Positions 22,775-28,739 of a DNA stretch of 28,739 nt are shown here, piece by piece. The DNA comes from Candidatus Saccharibacteria bacterium UBA6224 (GTDB lineage: Bacteria; Patescibacteriota; Saccharimonadia; Saccharimonadales; UBA4665). The translations under genes were made by a program, and so were the position numbers. How positions within the stretch are numbered: position 1 is the first letter of the stretch; the number at the start of each line of letters is the position of its first letter. The stretch spans positions 88,321 to 117,059 of the forward strand of contig DJWS01000004.1 of assembly GCA_002441585.1 (NCBI GenBank), read 5' to 3'. The notes beneath the pieces are model-generated. The model saw only the letters and a list, made by a program, of their open reading frames with translations. It made no database searches and had not been told where the DNA came from.

Positions 22775-23369
22775 ACAGGCAAGCCTCGATGCCATCAAAC
22801 AACAGATCATAGATGGCAAAGTCTGCCCGGAGTTGGCTACCCAGGCTACACAACTGGTGTTTGGCGATGGCAATCCCGGCGCCGAGATAGTGTTTATCGG
22901 CGAGGCACCAGGTAAGAATGAGGATATCCAGGGCAAACCCTTCGTCGGCGCCGCCGGAAAATTCCTGGACGAAATGCTCGCGAGCATCGGTCTAAATCGT
23001 GAAGATGTCTACATCACCAACATCGTCAAATACCGGCCGCCGAACAATCGCGATCCGCTGCCGGAAGAGAAGAAAGAATTTTTGCCTTATTTACAGGCCC
23101 AGCTAGAAGTAATTCAGCCTAAGGTAGTCGTGACGCTTGGTCGTCACAGCACCAATTGCTTCTTGCCGGATCTGCAAATCAGCCAGATTCACGGACAACC
23201 CAAACGTCTGAAGCTTCGCATGAAGCAACCCGCGGACGAGGCGTTCGAAGTAGTCATTCTGCCATTGTTCCACCCGGCAGCCGCGCTCTATAACGGCGGC
23301 ATGCGCCAAACATTGATAGACGACTTCAACAACATCCCCGCAATTATCAAGAAACTTACCAACAACTAA
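22764..23369 (+). CDS. Uracil-DNA glycosylase, family 4-like, without most cluster cysteines
   Basis: A 201-residue protein of the UDG superfamily, which removes uracil from DNA. The family 4 layout is clear: LVFGDGNPGAEIVFIGEAPG (31-50), GKPFVGAAGKFLDEML, DVYITNIVKYRPPNNRDP, IQPKVVVTLGR and LFHPAAALYN (169-177). Thermostable family 4 enzymes hold a 4Fe-4S cluster with four cysteines. Here the first pair is represented by a single C21, the cysteine of the NIVKCRPP-type motif is Tyr90, and the next ligand position near EEKKEFLPYL is Phe106. Cluster binding therefore appears lost, but motif 1 (GEAPG) and the HPAA motif remain, so the glycosylase fold is probably active. It overlaps the membrane protein gene by 11 bases. 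Confidence 0.9.
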   Translation: MADKQASLDAIKQQIIDGKVCPELATQATQLVFGDGNPGAEIVFIGEAPGKNEDIQGKPFVGAAGKFLDEMLASIGLNREDVYITNIVKYRPPNNRDPLPEEKKEFLPYLQAQLEVIQPKVVVTLGRHSTNCFLPDLQISQIHGQPKRLKLRMKQPADEAFEVVILPLFHPAAALYNGGMRQTLIDDFNNIPAIIKKLTNN

Positions 23370-23393
23370 CCGTAAACGAACAGGAGAAATAAC

Positions 23394-25511
23394 ATGAATC
23401 CAAATAACCAAAACCAGGACCAGAACAAACCACCTCGGCGTAATCGCCGTCCCCAGAACGGTGGCGGCCAGCGTGGGGGTAATAGGCCCCAGGGTCAGGC
23501 TAACCAGCCATCGAACGGCAATGGTGGCCAGCGCTCCGGCGTCAGCCGCGGCGCGGCCGTGCGAGCCCAGAAGCGCCTGCAGATGGATGCCCAGCGCATC
23601 GCCAACCAATACACGGCTGCCCAACCGATCAAGAAGCAACGTGCCAATGTCATCGATGATTCACCGCGACTCAAAATAATTGGTCTCGGCGGCATGGACG
23701 GCGGTGGTTCCAAGAACATGATGCTGGTCGAATACATGAATGACGCTGTAATCATGGACTGTGGTAACGACCTCGGTGTCGATTTGCCAGGTATCAATTA
23801 CGGTATTGCCGATACTGCTTACATAGAGAGTATCCGCCACAAATTGCGCGGTTATCTCATCACTCACGGTCACCTCGACCACATCGGTGGTTTGCCGCAT
23901 GTCGTGCCCAAATTCCCGGCACCGATTTACGGCAGCAAGTTTACCATTGGTCGCGTCGAAGAGATCTTCGAAAACTTCGGTTTGCCAATGCCTGACGGCT
24001 TTGAGCTGAGGACCATCACGATGAACGAAAACACTCACGAGCGGCTCAAGGTGGGCGAATTCTTCGTAGAGCTGGTACGTATCACGCACTCGATTCCCGG
24101 TAGCACCTGCATCGTTCTCGATACACCGGTAGGCCGCATCATTAACACTGGTGATTTCCGGCTTGACCCAAACCCGCTCGACCACGAACGCAGTGACATC
24201 GAACGTCTGACGGAACTAGGTAACGAAGGCGTCTTAGCGCTGCTTAGCGAAAGCACGACAGTTGAGCGCATGGGTCGAACCCCCAGCGAAAGCGGCATTG
24301 AACAGAGCTTCATCGACATTATCGACCAAGCGCCAGGGCGCATCTTCGTCGGTTTGTTCAGTACCAACATGAACCGTGTCCAGATGATCATCAACGCCGC
24401 CGTCCATCACGGCCGCAAGGTGGCCATGGACGGCCGTAGCATGGTCAGCACGCTCGAAATGGCCGTGCGCCACGGCTTCGTCCGGATTCCCAAGGGGACC
24501 TTCGTGCCAATCGCCTCAGTGGCTAGCATGCCAGAGGACCAAGTCGTCGTTGTTTGTACCGGTTCACAGGGTGAGCCGAGCAGTGCCTTGCAACGCATGG
24601 CCAACGGCGAACATCGTCACGTCAAAATGAAAGAGCAAGACACCGTCATCCTATCCAGTACGCCGATTCCGGAAAGTGGCAACGACGCCCTCATCGGTCA
24701 GATGGTAGATGACCTAGTAAAGCGTGGTGTACACGTCTTCGAACACCGTAACCACGAACTGGATGGTGTTGGACCACTTCACGTATCCGGTCACGCCTCG
24801 CGCGACGAATATGCCGACATGATCAACATGACCAAGCCCAAGTTTTTCATCCCGATTTATGGCGCCTTCCGCGTCAAACAGCGCCACATCGACTTGGCAG
24901 TAGAGCAGGGCGTGCCCCGTGGCAACACCGTTAACGCCCTGAACGGCGAGATCATCGCCCTGACTCCCGATAAGATGGAAGTCATCGGCGAAGTACCGCA
25001 CGGTACTATACTGGTCGACCAGACTGGTGCCATTGTCAGTAACGTCGTCGTCAAAGACCGCGTGCTGTTGTCCGAAGAAGGCCTGATTGCGGTGGTCCTG
25101 ACCATCGACAAGAAGTCCGGTAACCTACTGACCAGCCCGGATATCATCAGCCGCGGCTTCATCTACATGCGTGAAAACGAAGAAGTCATGAACGGTTTAC
25201 GCGCCGAACTGCGCCGGGCTGTCCAGCAGCGCTTCAAGCGCGTCGAGCTAGACCGGTTCAAGGCCGAACTGAAGGATCACGTGACGCACTTTTTGTTCGA
25301 GCACACCCAGCGTAGCCCGATCGTCATACCGGTGGTCAATCTGATTAGCGGTGGCAGCAAGGGAGAGAAGGGTGATAAGGGCGAGCCTAAGGCTCAGGTA
25401 AGTGCTAATGGCACACATACTAAAACTGACGAAGAAATCGCCGCCGAGCAGCAAAAGCGCTTCCAGGAAATGCGCGCCCGCTTGCTGACCCAGGACCCTC
25501 GCGTCGATTGA
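23394..25511 (+). CDS. rnj: Ribonuclease J with disordered RG/N-rich N-terminus
   Basis: A 705-residue metallo-beta-lactamase/beta-CASP nuclease that cuts RNA internally and from the 5' end. Residues 1-88 are a disordered Asn/Gln/Arg/Gly-rich extension (NPNNQNQDQNKPPRRNRR, GGQRGGNRPQGQ). The core begins at LKIIGLGGMDGGGSKNM. The metal site HGHLDHIGG is at 158-166, followed by ITHSIPGS, NTGDFRLD, VVCTGSQGEPSSAL and LHVSGHASRDEY. The C-terminal domain is present, then a lysine-rich linker (GGSKGEKGDKGEPK) and a helical end. AGGAGA lies six bases before ATG 23394. Its position after pnp and UDG suggests that the two main RNA-decay nucleases are made together. Confidence 0.96.
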   Translation: MNPNNQNQDQNKPPRRNRRPQNGGGQRGGNRPQGQANQPSNGNGGQRSGVSRGAAVRAQKRLQMDAQRIANQYTAAQPIKKQRANVIDDSPRLKIIGLGGMDGGGSKNMMLVEYMNDAVIMDCGNDLGVDLPGINYGIADTAYIESIRHKLRGYLITHGHLDHIGGLPHVVPKFPAPIYGSKFTIGRVEEIFENFGLPMPDGFELRTITMNENTHERLKVGEFFVELVRITHSIPGSTCIVLDTPVGRIINTGDFRLDPNPLDHERSDIERLTELGNEGVLALLSESTTVERMGRTPSESGIEQSFIDIIDQAPGRIFVGLFSTNMNRVQMIINAAVHHGRKVAMDGRSMVSTLEMAVRHGFVRIPKGTFVPIASVASMPEDQVVVVCTGSQGEPSSALQRMANGEHRHVKMKEQDTVILSSTPIPESGNDALIGQMVDDLVKRGVHVFEHRNHELDGVGPLHVSGHASRDEYADMINMTKPKFFIPIYGAFRVKQRHIDLAVEQGVPRGNTVNALNGEIIALTPDKMEVIGEVPHGTILVDQTGAIVSNVVVKDRVLLSEEGLIAVVLTIDKKSGNLLTSPDIISRGFIYMRENEEVMNGLRAELRRAVQQRFKRVELDRFKAELKDHVTHFLFEHTQRSPIVIPVVNLISGGSKGEKGDKGEPKAQVSANGTHTKTDEEIAAEQQKRFQEMRARLLTQDPRVD

Positions 25512-25536
25512 CAAATAACCCAAGTTTTGGTATAGT
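25508..25536 (+). promoter_or_regulatory. Promoter of the orphan gene at 25563
   Basis: A perfect TTGACA (25508-25513), a 17-base spacer and TATAGT (25531-25536). The -35 box contains the RNase J stop codon (TGA 25509-25511). Confidence 0.8.
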
Positions 25537-25550
25537 TTACTAAAGTTCCT

Positions 25551-25561
25551 AACACAAAAAC
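25551..25561 (+). promoter_or_regulatory. Shared leader motif AACACAAAAAC, copy 2
   Basis: Identical to 15852-15862, one base before ATG 25563. In both cases the motif lies within a 26- to 28-base stretch between a TATAGT box and the start codon, without a Shine-Dalgarno sequence. Confidence 0.5.
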
Positions 25562-25562
25562 T

Positions 25563-26501
25563 ATGCCAGAACCCCAACCTAACCAACGTATCGACGACCC
25601 GCGTATCGCGGAAGAAGTCGCCTACGCCGAAAAGCCATTCCGCGATACCCAACACGGTATCGGTAAGCTTATTACCGAAGGTTATGTAGAGGTTGGTCCA
25701 GAGTTGCATCAGCTCCGGCATCAGGCGGATAAAGCGGCAAATGAGGCCGGAGCGGACAAGCTGCGGGAGCTTGAACCGCCGGGGTTTGACCGCGATGTCC
25801 AGGAAAATAGTGAGCGAAAACGGTTTGGTAAAGAGCGCTTCCTAGAGCTGCTCGATACATCGCCGGTCGTTGTCTCGACCTGGTTTACGGGCAGTAAGAT
25901 TCCCCGCGAGATGATGTCGACCCCCTCGGGACAATTCAAAGAACTGTTTAATGGGCTAACTACGCGCAGTGAAGCCAACAGGCTAGCCATGGCGTGGACA
26001 AGAACCATCGACCGCGACAGTCATCTCTTGAAGCAGTTTGCCGAAGCGGGCGTACCGGAGGTGGTCACGTTTCAGAAATTCCCCGACGATAAGTACCGTG
26101 ATGTCGTACCTGGTACCGCGCACCCGGACGAAGCCGTCGTGCGTTTTGCCTATGAAACGGTTACGCGCAGCAGACAGGGTGTATATCAGGGGAAGCTGCG
26201 TGGTTACTCGGATTCTTACGGTGATGCAGGTGGGCGATCAGGCAACTACATACTTTACTCGGTCTTTTTACCGGAAAGCCAAGCCGATAAACTTCGCCAG
26301 GCAATAACCGAGAACCCGGCTCTGACTCAAGAAATAACTACTGCCATGATGACCGAATACTTCGGCGCAACGGCCGAAGAGTGGCAGAAGATGGGGCCGA
26401 ATTATGATAAATGGCGGGAGCTGGATGGCGGCGTCAGCCGAGTAGCTATCCGCGATCGGTTCGACCAATCGCTTCAGGATTCAACCATCATTCAGCACTA
26501 G
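25563..26501 (+). CDS. Hypothetical 312-residue protein
   Basis: No family is recognised. The N-terminus is polar and proline-containing (PEPQPNQRIDDPR). A helical, charged region LHQLRHQADKAANEAGADKLRELE lies near 45-68. The centre carries SPVVVSTWFTGSKIPREMM and RLAMAWTRTIDRD, and the last third has RQGVYQGKLRGYSDSYGDAGG and a beta segment NYILYSVFLPESQADKLRQAI. There are no cysteines, signal peptide or membrane segments. It has a near-consensus promoter and a leader shared with the orphan at 15865, although the proteins do not align. The small gene at 26554 follows with its own promoter. Confidence 0.65.
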   Translation: MPEPQPNQRIDDPRIAEEVAYAEKPFRDTQHGIGKLITEGYVEVGPELHQLRHQADKAANEAGADKLRELEPPGFDRDVQENSERKRFGKERFLELLDTSPVVVSTWFTGSKIPREMMSTPSGQFKELFNGLTTRSEANRLAMAWTRTIDRDSHLLKQFAEAGVPEVVTFQKFPDDKYRDVVPGTAHPDEAVVRFAYETVTRSRQGVYQGKLRGYSDSYGDAGGRSGNYILYSVFLPESQADKLRQAITENPALTQEITTAMMTEYFGATAEEWQKMGPNYDKWRELDGGVSRVAIRDRFDQSLQDSTIIQH

Positions 26502-26518
26502 TTACCAAGGCCCGCTCA

Positions 26519-26547
26519 TTGACAAATGATGTAATTTTTGCTATAAT
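26519..26547 (+). promoter_or_regulatory. Consensus promoter of the 72-residue gene (predicted leaderless)
   Basis: TTGACA (26519-26524), a 17-base spacer and TATAAT (26542-26547): a perfect match at all 12 positions. ATG 26554 follows after six bases, so transcription should start at the start codon itself. Confidence 0.85.
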
Positions 26548-26553
26548 TACGTC

Positions 26554-26772
26554 ATGTCAGAAACACCGAAACCATCCGAAGAAAACGAAATTCCCATCTG
26601 GGATACGCCGGAGTTTCGAGCCGGTCTAGCCTATGTCGCGTTGGACCGTCTAATCCAATTATGGGTAGATGAACACCCCGGCGTAAGCGAGGATGACATT
26701 GATGCGGCGTTTGCTGCTCTAAATGAAGCCATTGCCGAACGTGACAAAAATTTACCACCTGACGAGGGGTAG
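26554..26772 (+). CDS. Small acidic protein, unknown function
   Basis: A 72-residue, strongly acidic protein. The first 15 residues are polar (SETPKPSEENEIP), followed by three probable helices (PEFRAGLAYVALDRLIQLWVD, EDDIDAAFAALNEAIAERD). There are no cysteines or membrane segments. It is driven by the only promoter in the window that matches both hexamers of the consensus fully, and it should be made from a leaderless message, so it may be abundant. Its stop codon lies within the -35 box of ftsK. No family is recognised. Confidence 0.7.
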   Translation: MSETPKPSEENEIPIWDTPEFRAGLAYVALDRLIQLWVDEHPGVSEDDIDAAFAALNEAIAERDKNLPPDEG

Positions 26773-26798
26773 ACCACAAGCGTTAACAAGGGTATAAT
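26770..26798 (+). promoter_or_regulatory. Promoter of ftsK
   Basis: TAGACC (26770-26775), a 17-base spacer and TATAAT (26793-26798). The stop codon TAG of the small acidic gene is the first part of the -35 box. ATG 26809 lies ten bases after the -10 box, giving a leader of three to four bases. Confidence 0.65.
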
Positions 26799-26808
26799 TA
26801 CAAAAACG

Positions 26809-28739
26809 ATGGCCAAGAAAAAACAAACACGATCACGCAGAAACAGCAAGGCGGCGGAAGTCGTAGTCGAAGAGCGCTCGACCTTTTGGCCGATGGCCGG
26901 GGGAGTGCTGATGCTGCTTTTCGCGGCATTTTTGCTGCTGGGTGGTTTTGGTACGGGCGGGGCTTTACCGATCAATTTATTCAAGGGCGCCTATGTTGTG
27001 CTGGGCTGGGCGGCTTATCTGACGCCAGTGGCTCTGGGCTATTGGGGCGTTCACAAATTCCGGAGCGAAGACCGGCGCATCCCTTTTGGTAACTTCGTCA
27101 GCATGTTCTGCCTGTTACTTTTCGCGGCAGGCTGGTTACACGTGACATTTGCATCCAAGGATGCACTGGGGACATGGCAAGGTGGCCACGGTGGTGTAAC
27201 TGGCCAGCTATTGGGTGGCATGGTACTCAGCGCGCTCGATAAAATTCCAGCATCGTTACTCTTTTTTGTGTTCACGGCCCTCGCTGCTAGCTTTGCATTC
27301 GGGATTTCGCTCAAAGATGTTATGCGGCTGCTGGGCCGTCGGGATGCCGAAGAAGGTGAAGAGGGTGAGGTAACCGATTTGGCGACGCTCAAGGCCAAAG
27401 CTGCTACGGCATTCAAGCTAAATGAGAATGTCCCGGTGGAACACCAGGGCAGCGAACCCAAGCATACTAGCCTCAAGAACACTGCACAGAAGATGAGCGC
27501 GGCCGAAACCCACGAGGCCCTGACCACGACCAGCGATCCAGACTGGCAGCTGCCAGGTATCGACCTGCTTGAGCAAAAGCAGGACAAGGCCAACGCTGGC
27601 GACGTCAATGGCAACGCCCTGACCATCCACGACACTTTCGCCAACTTCAATATTGATGTCGAAATGGAAGGGGCCAACATCGGCCCGCGCGTAACGCAGT
27701 ACACTCTGAAGCCGCCGACAGGGGTCAAGCTCACTAAAATTACGGCGCTTGAAAACAACTTGGCACTCGATTTAGCGGCCACCAGCATTCGTATGGAAGC
27801 ACCGATTCCGGGCAAGCGAGCGGTGGGCATTGAAGTGCCGAATATCAAAGCGGCAACGGTGCGGATTGCCAGTTTGTTGCAGTCGGGCGAATGGCAGCGG
27901 GCTGATAGTCCTCTCGAGTTTGCCATCGGTAAGGACATCTCGGGCGGCTCGGTCGTGAATGACCTAGGCAAGATGCCGCACCTTTTGGTGGCCGGTCAGA
28001 CTGGTTCCGGTAAGTCAGTTATGATCAACACCATCCTGACCAGCCTGCTGTATCGTAACAGCCCATCAGACCTCAAGCTGATATTGGTCGACCCAAAACA
28101 AGTCGAACTGGCACCATATAACGATATTCCTCATCTGTTGTCGCCAGTTATCACTGAGCCCGAGAAGTGCATCAGCGCCCTGAAATGGGCCGTCGCCGAG
28201 ATGGAGCGCCGCTACAAGGAGCTGGCTGGCTCGCACAAGCGTAACATCGATGATTACAACAAGGTCAAGCAAGAGGCCGGTATGCCGTATATCGTCATCG
28301 TCATTGATGAGCTCGCCGACTTAATGATGATGGCCGCCCGTGATGTCGAAGCGCTGATCGTACGCCTGGCCCAGAAGTCGCGCGCCGTCGGCATCCATTT
28401 AGTGCTGGCGACCCAGCGGCCGAGTGTCGACGTTATTACCGGGCTCATCAAGGCCAACGTGCCGGGCCGTATCGCCTTTGCTACGCAGAGCCAGGTAGAT
28501 AGCCGCACTATTTTGGACCAGGCGGGCGCCGAGAAGCTCCTGGGTATGGGTGACATGCTGCTCAAGACGTCTGATTTGCCGAAGCCCAAGCGAGTCCAGG
28601 GCGCCTTCATTGGCGTCGATGAAACCAACCGCGTGATGGACTTTTTGCGCGCCCAGCGCGAGCCTCAGTACAACGACGAAGTTATCAGCCAGCCGGTTCA
28701 ATTAAACGGCAAGGGCGGTGTCGTGATGTCGATGGACGC
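26809..28739 (+). CDS. ftsK: DNA translocase FtsK/SpoIIIE (partial, 3' end outside window)
   Basis: The frame is open from ATG 26809 to the window end, giving 643 residues. FtsK pumps DNA through the division site and helps resolve chromosome dimers. The start is basic (AKKKQTRSRRNSK), followed by four membrane helices (about 27-47, 60-80, 88-108 and 145-165) and an acidic linker (DAEEGEEGEVTD). The motor domain has IGPRVTQYTLKPPTGVKL, APIPGKRAVGIEVPN, Walker A GQTGSGKS (396-403), LILVDPKQVELAPYNDIPHL, Walker B VIVIDELADLMM (D500, E501) and LATQRPSVDVITGLIKAN. The C-terminal gamma DNA-reading domain would lie beyond the window. The frame on the opposite strand (27051-27971) is a shadow. Confidence 0.96.
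   Translation, partial: MAKKKQTRSRRNSKAAEVVVEERSTFWPMAGGVLMLLFAAFLLLGGFGTGGALPINLFKGAYVVLGWAAYLTPVALGYWGVHKFRSEDRRIPFGNFVSMFCLLLFAAGWLHVTFASKDALGTWQGGHGGVTGQLLGGMVLSALDKIPASLLFFVFTALAASFAFGISLKDVMRLLGRRDAEEGEEGEVTDLATLKAKAATAFKLNENVPVEHQGSEPKHTSLKNTAQKMSAAETHEALTTTSDPDWQLPGIDLLEQKQDKANAGDVNGNALTIHDTFANFNIDVEMEGANIGPRVTQYTLKPPTGVKLTKITALENNLALDLAATSIRMEAPIPGKRAVGIEVPNIKAATVRIASLLQSGEWQRADSPLEFAIGKDISGGSVVNDLGKMPHLLVAGQTGSGKSVMINTILTSLLYRNSPSDLKLILVDPKQVELAPYNDIPHLLSPVITEPEKCISALKWAVAEMERRYKELAGSHKRNIDDYNKVKQEAGMPYIVIVIDELADLMMMAARDVEALIVRLAQKSRAVGIHLVLATQRPSVDVITGLIKANVPGRIAFATQSQVDSRTILDQAGAEKLLGMGDMLLKTSDLPKPKRVQGAFIGVDETNRVMDFLRAQREPQYNDEVISQPVQLNGKGGVVMSMD

Noticed and set aside
27051..27971. 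306-residue open frame on the minus strand
   Set aside because: It lies opposite the ftsK N-terminal and motor regions, which match the family over their full length. The translation is Ser/Leu-rich with no motif.
1..28739. UGA recoding, as in some CPR lineages
   Set aside because: TGA ends mutM, RNase J and the DHH-like gene at the expected positions, and no conserved Gly position is encoded by TGA.
1..28739. tRNA genes, CRISPR arrays, insertion sequences, phage or integration sites
   Set aside because: Nearly all bases are accounted for by housekeeping-type genes. No regularly spaced repeats, cloverleaf sequences or transposase/integrase motifs were found in the short intergenic gaps.

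Overview
This is a compact bacterial window of about 28.7 kb (GC a little above 50% by eye) that looks like chromosome of a Candidate Phyla Radiation bacterium, most likely Candidatus Saccharibacteria (TM7). That assignment is inference. It rests on small intergenic gaps, many promoters that sit directly on start codons, the family mix (RpoD plus a divergent second sigma factor, UPF0200-like kinase, fused trehalose synthase/phosphatase, ferredoxin-type-cluster-free UDG, RNase J) and several lineage-type orphan membrane proteins. UGA acts as a normal stop, for example in mutM and RNase J, so the UGA-glycine CPR lineages are excluded. No tRNA, rRNA, CRISPR array, transposase, phage gene or integration site was seen, and there is no gene-free stretch above 300 bases.

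Layout. 1-2345 (+): end of the primary sigma factor rpoD, a divergent second sigma-70 factor, a possible 15-codon leaderless micro-ORF and a P-loop kinase. 2362-5139 (-): a large P-type ATPase-like protein in which nearly every catalytic motif is altered, divergent from polA (5229). 5229-9022 (+): polA, a methyltransferase that starts on the base after the polA stop, and a Nudix protein. 9019-11723: small membrane proteins, a HAD phosphatase-like protein, a tiny DciA-like protein and an acidic orphan. 11751-14821: mutM convergent with a fused trehalose-6-phosphate synthase/phosphatase. 14879-17019: holA, an orphan gene, and rpsT with a histone-H1-like tail, separated by a clear bidirectional terminator. 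17162-22560: a DHH-like protein without its DHH motif and with a 400-residue proline-rich tail, then truB, rpsO and pnp. 22562-25511: a small membrane protein, uracil-DNA glycosylase and RNase J, probably in one operon with pnp. 25563-28739: two orphans and the first 643 residues of FtsK.

Functional themes. Housekeeping information processing dominates: transcription (two sigma factors), replication and repair (Pol I, Pol III delta, Fpg, UDG, possible helicase loader), ribosome and RNA metabolism (S20, S15, TruB, PNPase, RNase J) and chromosome segregation (FtsK). The features most worth a second look are pseudoenzyme-like proteins (P-type ATPase, DHH domain), a UDG that has lost most cluster cysteines, and the expression signals. 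At least ten genes have a TATAAT/TACAAT-type -10 box ending 6-11 bases before the ATG, which predicts leaderless or nearly leaderless mRNAs. Genes such as rpsO, pnp, udg and RNase J instead carry Shine-Dalgarno sequences. Two unrelated orphan genes share an identical 11-base leader directly before their start codons.
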